Positions 16,998 through 25,851 of a DNA stretch of 64,000 bases are shown piece by piece; the first letter of the stretch is position 1; every line of letters begins with the position of its first letter. The notes below the pieces were generated by a model, which did no database searches, had not been told where the DNA came from, and worked only from the letters and a program-made list of their open reading frames with translations. Position numbers and translations under genes: made by a program. The stretch spans positions 3,844,001-3,908,000 of the forward strand of contig OZ244987.1 in NCBI GenBank assembly GCA_965223105.1, written 5' to 3'. Origin of the DNA: JABDMH01 sp965223105 (GTDB taxonomy: Bacteria; Bacteroidota; Bacteroidia; Chitinophagales; Saprospiraceae).

Positions 16998-18734
16998 CTA
17001 GGGGTCATTACTTTGCAAAGTATATTTCCTAAGATCTTCCCGAGGGCGTTTATTTGCACTTTGGTCATCAATGTAATTTATCGCTGCTTGTTTACCGATA
17101 AAAAAGCGGTCTTCTCCAATTTTCTGGAGCAACCCTGATTTCCGTATGATATCTCTGACTGGACCTTTTACACCAGTAAAGTAAATATTCACATCACGTG
17201 ACGCAAACTTGACCACCATCTGCTCAATGGCATGGATAGCACTACTGTCAACATGACTGATGCTTTGTGAATCAATGATGATATTATCCAGAGCATCTCC
17301 CTTCTTGGCCGCCAATTTATCGATCGTCTCGGAAAAGAAATTAATGTTTGCAAAAAATAGATCGGAGTCGAACCTCACAATAAGGATATCCGGTCGCTGC
17401 TCCAGATCTGAAAAACGCTTTACATTGCGGAAGAAATTAGAACCCGGCACTTTACCCAATTCCGCCACGTGAGGTTGAGTAGACCGATAAATTACCATGG
17501 CCAACGAAAGAATAACTCCTATTCCAATTCCTTCTTCTATGCCCAGGATCAACGTTGCGATGAAGGTGGCAATCAACATTGAGAAATCGCCACGGTCTGT
17601 GCGCCATAAGTGAACTGCCTCCTTGATGTCGACCAAGCCCATCACGGCGACCATGATAATGGATGCTAAGACTGCCTGTGGCAAGTAATAAAATAGCGGT
17701 GTTAATAAAGCCAGGGTGAGCAAAATAAGTAAAGCACTGATCATTGATGCAAGGCCGGTTTTCGCTCCTGCCTGATCATTCACAGCTGTCCGGCTAAAGC
17801 CTCCAGTGGTGGGAAATGATTGAAATAAGGATCCAAAAATATTTGCCAGCCCAAGGGCCCGCAGTTCTTGATCCGGATTGATTTCGTAGTCGCGATGTCG
17901 AGTCTGGACAGCTTTGGCCACGGCTATACTTTCCATAAAACTGACCAAGGATATCGCCAATGCGGTCGGTAATAGAATTTGAAGGTTGTCCCAATCTACC
18001 GCTGGAATAGTAAGGGAAGGCATCCCTGCAGGGATCTCACCCACTATTTTTACTCCTTTCCCGACCAGTTTCAATGACCATACGGCCAATATACTCCCTG
18101 CTACAAGGACCAATGGTCCTGGTATCGATTTGGCCAGGCGTTTTAGCGACAGGATCAGCAAAATGCCCCCGACCCCCAATAAGAAAGTGGGGATATTGAT
18201 CTTGTCAAATTCAGTAAACGCCTGTATCAAAGTATTGTAGACTTTTTGTGACCGTGGCAAATCGACACCCATTAAGTGCTTGAGTTGACTAATGCCAATG
18301 ATTAAAGCTGCCGCTGATGTAAATCCACTAATTACTGGATGGGAGAGAAAATTTACCAAGAAGCCCAGCCGAAACAGGCCCAAGGACCACTGAATAAAGC
18401 CGACCATGAGGGCCAAGACAATCGCCATGGCAATGTACTCCTCGCTTCCCGCCAAGGCGAAGGAGCCGACACCAGCTGCCGTCAACAGAGAAACCATAGC
18501 TACCGGACCGACAGCCAATTGTCGTGAACTACCAAACAATGCATAGACGAGAAGCGGTACTGTAGAAGCATATAAACCATAGATGGGGGGCAGTCCCGCA
18601 ATCATTGCATATGCCATTCCCTGCGGAATCAGCATCACGCCAACGGTCAATCCGGCCGAAAAGTCTCCTTTTAAATAAGAGGATTTATAATTCCGAAATA
18701 CAAAGAAACCTGGTATGATCCTGTCCCAGTTCAT
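16998..18734 (-). CDS. SulP-family anion transporter with STAS domain
   Basis: The 578-residue protein starts with the SulP signature region (GLTVGVMLIPQGMAYAMIAG at 29-48), has 10-14 membrane helices to about residue 420, and ends with a STAS domain (about 445-555) containing DSQSISHVDSSAIHAIEQM. SulP proteins move sulfate, bicarbonate or other anions, often with sodium or protons. Its place between the MBL-rhodanese and peroxiredoxin genes suggests sulfate handling, perhaps export of the oxidation product, but bicarbonate uptake cannot be excluded. Confidence 0.93.
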   Translation of the reverse strand: MNWDRIIPGFFVFRNYKSSYLKGDFSAGLTVGVMLIPQGMAYAMIAGLPPIYGLYASTVPLLVYALFGSSRQLAVGPVAMVSLLTAAGVGSFALAGSEEYIAMAIVLALMVGFIQWSLGLFRLGFLVNFLSHPVISGFTSAAALIIGISQLKHLMGVDLPRSQKVYNTLIQAFTEFDKINIPTFLLGVGGILLILSLKRLAKSIPGPLVLVAGSILAVWSLKLVGKGVKIVGEIPAGMPSLTIPAVDWDNLQILLPTALAISLVSFMESIAVAKAVQTRHRDYEINPDQELRALGLANIFGSLFQSFPTTGGFSRTAVNDQAGAKTGLASMISALLILLTLALLTPLFYYLPQAVLASIIMVAVMGLVDIKEAVHLWRTDRGDFSMLIATFIATLILGIEEGIGIGVILSLAMVIYRSTQPHVAELGKVPGSNFFRNVKRFSDLEQRPDILIVRFDSDLFFANINFFSETIDKLAAKKGDALDNIIIDSQSISHVDSSAIHAIEQMVVKFASRDVNIYFTGVKGPVRDIIRKSGLLQKIGEDRFFIGKQAAINYIDDQSANKRPREDLRKYTLQSNDP

Positions 18735-18834
18735 CTGTGGTCACGTGCATTCAAATCACCGACAAAATAATGACAATAGATGAGAAATGCCCTTCAGCCC
18801 CATGATCGCTGAAGGGCAGTCTAAGAGAGAACCT

Positions 18835-19491
18835 CTAGTTCAGTGACCTTTTCGCAAGATAGAAGTCTATCATCTCCAAATCGGTCTCACGCTTGCGCTT
18901 CTTCATCTGACTGAGTGTCTTTGGAGGTGGGACGATCACTTGATCTCCCTTTTTCCAGTTTACAGGTAATGCCACCGAATGCAGGTCAGCCGTCTGCAAC
19001 GCCTCCAATGATCTTAATATCTCATCCATATTACGTCCTACATTAAGTGGATAGTACATGATTAAGCGTATTCTCCGGGCCGGATCAATGAAGAAAACTG
19101 CTCTCACTGCAGCCGTCTCGCTCTCATTGGGCTGCAACATGCCGTACAGCCTAGCAACTTTCATGTCAATATCAGCGATAATGGGAAAGTCGAACAAAAC
19201 CCCGGTATTGCGATATACGTTGTCCACCCAACCCAGATGTGCATGAACACTATCGATACTGAGTCCAAGCAGTTTAGTGTTCAAGTCCTCAAACTCTCGC
19301 TTACGCTCAGCAAATTGACTTAACTCCGTTGTACAAACTGGAGTAAAGTCTGCAGGATGGGAGAAAAAAATCACCCACTTGTCCTTGGCAAATTGAGAGA
19401 ATGTAATCGGCCCGGTGGTGGTAGTAGCTTCGAAATCAGGTGCTAAATCACCAATCCGCGGCATGGTACCATATCTAATTTCTGCTTCCAT
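18835..19491 (-). CDS. 1-Cys peroxiredoxin (Prx6 type)
   Basis: A 218-residue thioredoxin-fold peroxidase with the peroxidatic motif HPADFTPVCTTE (Cys53). No resolving Cys is present, so it is of the 1-Cys Prx6 class, whose C-terminal domain (about 150-218) is also present. It reduces hydrogen or organic peroxides in the cytoplasm, using a thiol partner. It has its own upstream Crp/Fnr-type palindrome and lies between the SulP gene and the Crp/Fnr gene. Confidence 0.93.
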   Translation of the reverse strand: MEAEIRYGTMPRIGDLAPDFEATTTTGPITFSQFAKDKWVIFFSHPADFTPVCTTELSQFAERKREFEDLNTKLLGLSIDSVHAHLGWVDNVYRNTGVLFDFPIIADIDMKVARLYGMLQPNESETAAVRAVFFIDPARRIRLIMYYPLNVGRNMDEILRSLEALQTADLHSVALPVNWKKGDQVIVPPPKTLSQMKKRKRETDLEMIDFYLAKRSLN

Positions 19492-19539
19492 AATTTGATA
19501 TTTTGACCGCTAAATTATCTCTTCATGGGATAAGATTCA

Positions 19540-19553
19540 GTGATAAACATCAC
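19540..19553. promoter_or_regulatory. GTGAT-N4-ATCAC palindrome upstream of peroxiredoxin
   Basis: GTGATAAACATCAC ends 49 bp before the peroxiredoxin start at 19491. Same motif and similar spacing as at 16702 and 20326. Confidence 0.65.
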
Positions 19554-19636
19554 ACTGGGAGATGCTTGTTAAACAAGTCTTAGGAATCCAATTATCCTAG
19601 AAATTAGTTGAAAAAAAGGCCTGGATAAAGTTTCTA

Positions 19637-20272
19637 TTAGTCGCTAAGGATCACAATGCGGTTGCGCGAAATATCGACTCTTCCCTGGTGCTCAAGTTTC
19701 TTGAGTATTCGTGAGATCGCCTCTCTCGAAACATTGAGATCATCGGCAATTTGTTGATGGGATACATTTTGTACTTCATCACCTGTTGCCAACTGACGTT
19801 CGGTCAAGTAGTCCCAAAGTTTTTCGTCCAATTTGGCAAAAGCCAATTTATCGATCGTGTCAATCATGGCAAATAACCTCTCATCGTACATATTCATAAT
19901 AAAATTTCGCCACGTCGCGAATTCACTCATCCAGTGATCTGCCGCCTCCAGGGGAATGGCGATCATCCTGGTGTCTTGATCTGCCACGGCCTTGATTTCA
20001 CTACGTTTCCTGATCATACAACAACTGAACGTCGCTGCACAGGTATCGCCACCGGTAAGGAAATACAGCAACAACTCACGACCATCTTCATGTTCTCTCA
20101 CCACTTTGATCAGGCCTTTGACAACCAATGGCACAAATCGGACGTACGATCCATAATCAATGATCACTTCTCCTTTCTTCGCATCACGTATAAATGTGTT
20201 TGAAAGGAGAGCCCCTAAGAATCTTTGGTCCTTAGTCAATTGTGGAAACCTGTCCCTTAAGTATTCCTCCAT
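19637..20272 (-). CDS. Crp/Fnr-family regulator, likely autoregulated
   Basis: From ATG 20272 (MEEYLRDRF) the protein has 211 residues: an N-terminal effector domain, a dimer helix, and a Crp-type helix-turn-helix near residues 155-200. The recognition helix contains R-E-A-I-S-R, which combines the Arg-Glu pair of CRP with the Ser-Arg of FNR. This suits a GTGAT half-site. A cysteine cluster (CAATFSCC near residue 80) could sense redox or sulfur. An upstream in-frame ATG exists at 20317, but 20272 puts the palindrome 54 bp upstream, as in the other putative targets. It lies in the middle of the sulfur module and is the best candidate for the regulator of the shared sites. Confidence 0.9.
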   Translation of the reverse strand: MEEYLRDRFPQLTKDQRFLGALLSNTFIRDAKKGEVIIDYGSYVRFVPLVVKGLIKVVREHEDGRELLLYFLTGGDTCAATFSCCMIRKRSEIKAVADQDTRMIAIPLEAADHWMSEFATWRNFIMNMYDERLFAMIDTIDKLAFAKLDEKLWDYLTERQLATGDEVQNVSHQQIADDLNVSREAISRILKKLEHQGRVDISRNRIVILSD

Positions 20273-20325
20273 AAGCGTCAATTTTGCCCTGATTAAGGGT
20301 AAAAAACTAGAGATCATCGACTTGG

Positions 20326-20339
20326 GTGATCTCGATCAC
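20326..20339. promoter_or_regulatory. GTGAT-N4-ATCAC palindrome upstream of Crp/Fnr gene
   Basis: GTGATCTCGATCAC lies 54 bp before the Crp/Fnr start at 20272 and 110 bp before the divergent DUF1641-SQR pair, so it may control both directions. Confidence 0.65.
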
Positions 20340-20448
20340 TAAACTCGTCATTTCGCATGATTAGCTTGCGACAAAATGTAAAAGCACAGTGGATCAGTGA
20401 CGACTCCGTAAACTAAGATAGAAATTCCAACTTGCACACTGAATACAT

Positions 20449-21222
20449 ATGAGTGAACAGATGAATATTGATGCCGCTGATACAGGAACATTAGCCGCTC
20501 TTGATCGCCAGGCAGCTGCCATTGAGCAATTGACCAAACGCATTGACCAACTGCAACAGTCAATGAATGAGATTCTAGACACCAAATCACAAATACCCAA
20601 CTTTATTGCAATCGCAGCGGACTCCGGCGACGATCTACTCAGAAGGAGTGAAAGTGAGGGGCTTGATCCAGATGAACGGATACAAAATTTAGCGCAGCTT
20701 CTCGAACGTGTCAGTCGAAGAGAAACCTTGGACAAACTTGATCAGCTCCTGATACTTTCCGAAAAAGCACCCGGAATCGTAAGTATCCTGATTGACTCTT
20801 TTGATAAGGGTATTGAACAAGCCGAAAACAGTGGCTTTGACCTGATCGAAAGCATATCAGCGGCTAGCGATTTGCTTAGTCAGCTATCTTCTCCCGACCT
20901 TATGAGAAAAGTGCAATCACTCTTAACACTCTCCACACAGCTTCCTGATTTTATTTCGATCTTGTTTGATTCCATTGATCAGCAAATCACCGGCGCCAGT
21001 GAGCAAGGAATTGATCCAGATGAAATGGTGGGCTTGGTCAGGGACAGTGTCTACAGCTTATCTGATGCAATCAATGAACCTCCAAAGAACATCAAGGGAA
21101 TTTTCTCACTCTATAAATTAATGAAAGATCCCGATATCCAAACAGGGCTTGGCTTCCTGGCCAATTTCCTGAAGAAATTTGGAAATACCATACAGAAAAA
21201 CAAAGATTATGTCACATCATGA
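20449..21222 (+). CDS. DUF1641 protein, partner of sulfide:quinone oxidoreductase
   Basis: A 257-residue, mostly helical acidic protein with repeated leucine-rich segments. ATDKL-like repeats (LDQLLILSEKAPGIVSILIDS and, 90 residues on, a similar VQSLLTLSTQLPDFISILFDS) match the DUF1641 family. Function is unknown; family members occur beside formate dehydrogenase or sulfide:quinone oxidoreductase genes. The 3' end overlaps the oxidoreductase start by 14 bp, so the two are translationally coupled and probably act together, perhaps as a membrane-docking or complex-forming subunit. It has no predicted membrane helix. Confidence 0.85.
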   Translation: MSEQMNIDAADTGTLAALDRQAAAIEQLTKRIDQLQQSMNEILDTKSQIPNFIAIAADSGDDLLRRSESEGLDPDERIQNLAQLLERVSRRETLDKLDQLLILSEKAPGIVSILIDSFDKGIEQAENSGFDLIESISAASDLLSQLSSPDLMRKVQSLLTLSTQLPDFISILFDSIDQQITGASEQGIDPDEMVGLVRDSVYSLSDAINEPPKNIKGIFSLYKLMKDPDIQTGLGFLANFLKKFGNTIQKNKDYVTS

Positions 21223-22402
21223 AATCATTATCGTAGGTGGTGGAACTGCTGGACTTACCGTAGCATCTCTGTTATGCAAGCAACCTAATCCACCTGATGT
21301 CGTCATTATTGATCCAAGTAAAAAACACTATTACCAACCGATTTGGACATTGGTAGGAGCTGGTGTGTTTGACCGGGAAATTTCAGAGAGAGAAGAAGCA
21401 GATTACATCCCATCAGGGGCAACTTGGATACCCGAATCAGTGGCATCTTTTCAGCCAGATAAAAACCAGGTCACTCTCTCGAATGGAGAAAGTCTCTCCT
21501 ACGATGTCTTGGTGGTAGCGGCAGGAATCCAAATCAATTGGGATGGCATTCCAGGCCTTAAGGAAAGTGTGGGAAAACCGGGCACAGGAATCTGTAGTAA
21601 TTACTCCTATGAGACAGTATCAAGCACCTGGGAGAATATACGAAATCTTAAAAATGGAGTGGCAATTTTCACCCACGGTGCAGGCGCGATCAAATGTGGC
21701 GGCGCACCTATGAAGATCGCATTCCTAGCTGCCGATTACTGGCGAAAACAAAATTTATCCAAACAAATCACCATAAAATACATCAAAGGAGGAAGAGCGA
21801 TTTTTGGTGTAAAAAAATACATCAAGCCTCTGCAGAATGTGGCCGACCGATATCATATCGAAAGAATCTGGAGATCAGAACTCGTCGAAATCAAGGCATC
21901 AGAAAAAGTGGCCACTTTTAAGAACTTGGATAGCGGTGAGCAATTTGTGGAATCTTATGACATGATGCACGTCACACCTCCTCAAGGACCTCCCGAATTT
22001 ATTAAATCGAGTCCACTTGCCAGTGATCAAGGCTGGGTAGAGGTCGATAAGTTTACAACTCAGCACGTAAGGTATCCCAATGTATTTGCGCTGGGCGATT
22101 GCAGCAATCTCCCGACATCCAAAACTGGAGCTGCCATTCGAAAACAGGCACCTACTACAGTTGCCAATATCCTAGCATTCCAGATGGGGAGGACATTGCC
22201 AAAAAAATACGATGGTTATACGTCCTGTCCGATTGTCACCGGATACGGGAAATTGATCATGGCTGAATTTGACTACGATCATGAACCAGCAGAATCATTT
22301 CCCTTCGATCAGGCTCAAGAGCGGTACAGCATGTATGCCCTCAAGGCTTACGGCTTACCTCAACTTTATTGGAATGGTATGTTGAGAGGAAGAGAATTTT
22401 AG
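21209..22402 (+). CDS. sqr: type II sulfide:quinone oxidoreductase
   Basis: From ATG 21209 the protein has 397 residues and opens with an FAD-binding motif (IIIVGGGTAGLTVAS). Cys163 in IKCGGAPMKI and Cys340 in YTSCPIVTG match the two redox cysteines of the mitochondrial SQOR type. A third Cys (129) is probably not catalytic. The C-terminal segment FPFDQAQERYSMY is typical of the same group. The enzyme oxidises sulfide at FAD, passes electrons to membrane quinone and releases the sulfane sulfur to an acceptor. Persulfide made here would feed the MBL-rhodanese protein. The coupled DUF1641 gene precedes it. Confidence 0.93.
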   Translation: MSHHEIIIVGGGTAGLTVASLLCKQPNPPDVVIIDPSKKHYYQPIWTLVGAGVFDREISEREEADYIPSGATWIPESVASFQPDKNQVTLSNGESLSYDVLVVAAGIQINWDGIPGLKESVGKPGTGICSNYSYETVSSTWENIRNLKNGVAIFTHGAGAIKCGGAPMKIAFLAADYWRKQNLSKQITIKYIKGGRAIFGVKKYIKPLQNVADRYHIERIWRSELVEIKASEKVATFKNLDSGEQFVESYDMMHVTPPQGPPEFIKSSPLASDQGWVEVDKFTTQHVRYPNVFALGDCSNLPTSKTGAAIRKQAPTTVANILAFQMGRTLPKKYDGYTSCPIVTGYGKLIMAEFDYDHEPAESFPFDQAQERYSMYALKAYGLPQLYWNGMLRGREF

Positions 22403-22517
22403 AAAAAACTAAGGCAAGCTAATACTCCGTCTATAAAATATTGTAGAATAATGTAGTTGATTTTTATATGATTCTCAGTCAACGTAATTGAGATAGGCCA
22501 GAATAAAACTTTAAATT

Positions 22518-22679
22518 ATGGATCTGCAAAGGGATGAGAAATTGTACGAAGATATTGCAAAATTAATTCACAGCGATGAAAGCCCAGTCGGTATTGACGC
22601 AAAAAAGACCCATATCATTATCATTGAAAAACTGATGAAGATTGAAGAACGTCTTTCTAAATTGGAGAAGATGATGTAA
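22518..22679 (+). CDS. small acidic hypothetical protein
   Basis: A 53-residue reading frame (MDLQRDEKLYEDIAKL to EERLSKLEKMM) with two predicted helices and a short coiled coil at the C-terminus. Codon use and balanced composition look coding. It lies 115 bp after the sqr gene and may belong to the sulfur unit. I cannot assign a function. Confidence 0.6.
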   Translation: MDLQRDEKLYEDIAKLIHSDESPVGIDAKKTHIIIIEKLMKIEERLSKLEKMM

Positions 22680-22868
22680 TATCATAGGTTATTACGGTTC
22701 TTCACTATTGTACTGCGTTTGATTCAGATACATACAACAAGGATTTTTTTGGCACCTTTCAGTTGGAATTTTCTTCGATCTGTTGCAGGAAATTGTAAGA
22801 ATTTCACCTGGATATCCATGAGATTCCAGATTTAGAAAATCCGGTTTGGCGAATAAAAAGATCGAGGG

Positions 22869-25376
22869 GTGCTAGTAAACCAGACACTACCTGAAGTTAC
22901 CGGTCTCAGTGATGATGAAGTATTGAGGTCTCGTGCAAGACATGGTGCCCATATCTGGTCTTCCAACCAAGGGCATCAAGGACTGCACATTATTCGGCAG
23001 ATTGTCACGGAGCCCATGTTTATCCTCCTGACCTTAGCCTGTTCGATTTATCTGCTCATGGGTGAATGGAACGAGGGTCTCCTGATGATTTTTGCTCTTT
23101 TGTTTGTTGGAGGCATTTCCCTTTTTCAGACACTGAGGAGTAAAAGAGCCATCGATCTTCTTCATAGAGAAAATTTGCCTCTTGCAGCAGTAATTAGAAA
23201 TGGGGAATTAATTGAAATCCCAGTGGAAGACCTGGTCGTTGGTGATATCTTTAGGATGGAAGAGGGCCAACAAGTGCCTGCAGATGGAAAAATCTTACAC
23301 TCCCACGATCTCACGGTTGACGAGTCGATTCTGACAGGTGAAGCCTTTTCCGTTTTCAAGAATCATGAAAAAGAACAAAACCAGATTTTTTTTGGTACCG
23401 CAGTGACATCGGGGAGTGCTCTTGCAGAAGTCAATGCTGTGGGGAGGAATACAGCGCTAGGACAAATTGGTAAGGACCTGGGCTCAATTGAAGCCGGTCA
23501 GTCCCCACTGCAAGGTCAGATTCAAAGCTTTGTTCGAGGTATGGCCATCTTTGGCACCTTAGCCTTTCTGATTGTCTGGTTGATCAACTATTTTCTTTCG
23601 CAAGATGTCCTGGCAAGTCTGCTGCACGGGTTAACCTTGGCCATGTCCATGTTGCCTGAAGAAATCCCCGTCGCCTTTTCAGCATTTATGGCCATTGGCG
23701 CTTGGAGATTAATTAGGCATAAGGTTTTGACTAAACATCCCAACACAGTGGAAAGTCTGGGATCTGCCACAGTAATTTGTCTCGACAAAACCGGTACGAT
23801 CACTGAGAATCGTATGCAAGTTGCCGAAATCTTTGATGCCAGGTACGCCCGGGTAATAAATGCCTCGGAATTCACATCCGAAAATATTCAAGTTGTCCTG
23901 GAAGATGCGATGTGGTCTAGCGAACCCCATCCCTTTGATCCGATGGAAATCGCTATTCACAAGACATATCAAGAATTTACTACCCCTGACGCCCGGTCAC
24001 AATTTACCATGATTCACGAGTACCCTTTGGATGGGAAACCTCCCATGATGACCCATATTTACGAGGATCAGAATCAACACCGTATCGTGGCAGCTAAAGG
24101 AGGTTTTGAAACGATTATGGAGGCCGCCACACTCAGCTCCACAGCCAAGGACGAGATCAGGGCCATAGCCGAAAAGATGGCTACCAAAGGCTATCGCGTC
24201 TTAGGAACTGCACACGCACTGCATTCGGACAACTCCTTTCCCAAAGATCAGCTGGACTTTCATTGGCAATTCAGTGGGCTTATCGCCCTCAATGACCCCC
24301 CTAAAACCAACATCAGGACTGTAATCAAGCAATTTCACCTGGCTGAAATCGCAGTAAAAATGGTGACGGGCGACCATCCACAAACTGCCTTGGCCATTGC
24401 CAAACAAATTGGCATTGAAGATGGAGATCAATTTGTCAGTGGCGAGGAAATTATGGAAATGACATTCTCTAAACTTCGTCAAGTCGTTCAAAAAGTCTGT
24501 GTATTTGCCAGGGTATTTCCGGAAGCCAAACTGAGGATAATACAAGCTCTCAGACAAAATGAGGAAGTAGTAGCCATGACCGGTGATGGGGTCAATGATG
24601 CACCTGCCTTAAAGGCTGCCGATATCGGTGTGGCGATGGGTGAGCGCGGTACTGCAATTGCCCAACGTGCAGCATCACTCATCTTAATAGATGATGACTT
24701 ACAACACATGGTATACGCTATTAGAATGGGTCGTCGCATTTACAACAACCTAAAGAAAGCCATCCAGTACATCATATCGATCCATATTCCTATTATTTTG
24801 GTGGTGACCTTACCCTTGATCTTAGGCTGGAGATATCCCAATATTTTCTCTCCCATTCACGTGATATTCTTAGAACTTATTATGGGGCCCACTTGTTCCA
24901 TTGTCTTCGAAAACGAACCTGCTGAATCAAACATCATGAAAAAGAGGGTCTTGAGAAATAGACAGGCTCTTTTCTCATGGAATGAATTGTCCATCAGTAT
25001 TTTACAGGGCCTGGTCATCACTTTAGCGGTACTTTGGATATATCATCTGGCAGCAACCAATCAGTTCGGTGAAAATTTGACCAGAACTATGGTCTTTACC
25101 ACCTTGGTTCTCGCAAATATTTTCCTCACGCTAGAGAACCGATCATTCGATCTATCGATACTAGAAACTTTGCGTTATAAAAACCCCCTCATGCCCTTGA
25201 TTCTGATTTTAACCATCAGCCTACTGGTTATGATACTTGCCATACCTGCATGGAGAGAGGTCTTTCACTTTGCGCCGCTAAACTTAAAGCAAGTCACATG
25301 GTGCTTGATGGCGGCCTTTTCCTCAGTTGTCTGGATTGAAGGATTAAAATTTTGGCGCAGGCGATCTTTCCGGTAG
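22869..25376 (+). CDS. P-type cation-translocating ATPase (P2-like)
   Basis: The 835-residue protein has the actuator motif LTGEAFSV (155-162), the M4 motif MLPEEIPVAF (261-270), the phosphorylation site D306-KTGT, MTGDGVNDAPALKAAD near 572, and about ten membrane helices. It belongs to the calcium/sodium-like P2 group. The ion cannot be decided; there is no cysteine-rich metal-binding N-terminus, so a copper role for cbb3 assembly is unlikely. The only start after the upstream stop is a GTG at 22869, with GAGG directly before it. It may be co-transcribed with the two small genes that follow. Confidence 0.9.
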   Translation: MLVNQTLPEVTGLSDDEVLRSRARHGAHIWSSNQGHQGLHIIRQIVTEPMFILLTLACSIYLLMGEWNEGLLMIFALLFVGGISLFQTLRSKRAIDLLHRENLPLAAVIRNGELIEIPVEDLVVGDIFRMEEGQQVPADGKILHSHDLTVDESILTGEAFSVFKNHEKEQNQIFFGTAVTSGSALAEVNAVGRNTALGQIGKDLGSIEAGQSPLQGQIQSFVRGMAIFGTLAFLIVWLINYFLSQDVLASLLHGLTLAMSMLPEEIPVAFSAFMAIGAWRLIRHKVLTKHPNTVESLGSATVICLDKTGTITENRMQVAEIFDARYARVINASEFTSENIQVVLEDAMWSSEPHPFDPMEIAIHKTYQEFTTPDARSQFTMIHEYPLDGKPPMMTHIYEDQNQHRIVAAKGGFETIMEAATLSSTAKDEIRAIAEKMATKGYRVLGTAHALHSDNSFPKDQLDFHWQFSGLIALNDPPKTNIRTVIKQFHLAEIAVKMVTGDHPQTALAIAKQIGIEDGDQFVSGEEIMEMTFSKLRQVVQKVCVFARVFPEAKLRIIQALRQNEEVVAMTGDGVNDAPALKAADIGVAMGERGTAIAQRAASLILIDDDLQHMVYAIRMGRRIYNNLKKAIQYIISIHIPIILVVTLPLILGWRYPNIFSPIHVIFLELIMGPTCSIVFENEPAESNIMKKRVLRNRQALFSWNELSISILQGLVITLAVLWIYHLAATNQFGENLTRTMVFTTLVLANIFLTLENRSFDLSILETLRYKNPLMPLILILTISLLVMILAIPAWREVFHFAPLNLKQVTWCLMAAFSSVVWIEGLKFWRRRSFR

Positions 25377-25382
25377 GTGTAG

Positions 25383-25511
25383 ATGAGCAAGATTTCATTC
25401 AGAGGCAAACTTATGATCGATGTCATGCGAGCAGCTGAGGAGCATCATAATGCATTTACCATTAATCGAGCAAATTTGGTCCAACAAGAGATACAAAATG
25501 AAAATCAGTAG
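25383..25511 (+). CDS. possible 42-residue protein overlapping next gene
   Basis: ATG 25383 opens a frame MSKISFRGKLMIDVMRAAEE that ends at a stop at 25509-25511, overlapping the next gene's ATG at 25498 by 14 bp. The next gene's longer upstream extension in its own frame looks unlike protein, so this frame is the better reading of 25383-25497. It starts 7 bp after the ATPase. Function unknown. Confidence 0.45.
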   Translation: MSKISFRGKLMIDVMRAAEEHHNAFTINRANLVQQEIQNENQ

Positions 25512-25851
25512 AGACCGCACCATCGAAGATTTGAAGCGCGAATTCAGGGACGCTTACCCAGGTTTAAAGCTTGAATTTTATAGCAAAGCACACAAGCAAC
25601 ATGAAGGCTCTTCTCAGGAATTTCTTTTATCCAATAACCAACTATTGAAGGATATCATTTCCAATGAAGGTGAAGTTGAACTTGAGGAGGACTTGACCGT
25701 AGGAGAGATGGAAAGGACATTTGCCGAAAAGTTCAATTTGCATGTCCAAGTATTTCGCAAATCCAGATCGCTGTGGTTGCAGACCTCCAAAACTGATGAT
25801 TGGACTTTGGCGGTTCAAAACAGGAAGGGTATTCATTCGGAGCAAGTCTAG
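25498..25851 (+). CDS. conserved-looking hypothetical protein
   Basis: A 117-residue protein starting MKISRDRTIEDLKREFRDAY, mixed alpha/beta, acidic, with EELTV-like EEDLTVGEMERTFAEKF in the middle and a C-terminal beta stretch (HVQVFRKSRSLWLQTS). The start at 25498 is chosen because the frame upstream lacks coding character. It lies behind the P-type ATPase and before the Usp island. I do not recognise a named family. Confidence 0.65.
   Translation: MKISRDRTIEDLKREFRDAYPGLKLEFYSKAHKQHEGSSQEFLLSNNQLLKDIISNEGEVELEEDLTVGEMERTFAEKFNLHVQVFRKSRSLWLQTSKTDDWTLAVQNRKGIHSEQV

Noticed and set aside
16754..17071. Minus-strand frame of 105 codons overlapping the SulP gene end
   Set aside because: It runs through the hairpin repeat block and overlaps the SulP C-terminus in another frame; protein composition is not natural.
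22869..25376. The P-type ATPase as the missing CcoI copper pump
   Set aside because: It has PEEIP in M4 and no CPC motif or N-terminal metal-binding domain, so it belongs to the P2-like group.
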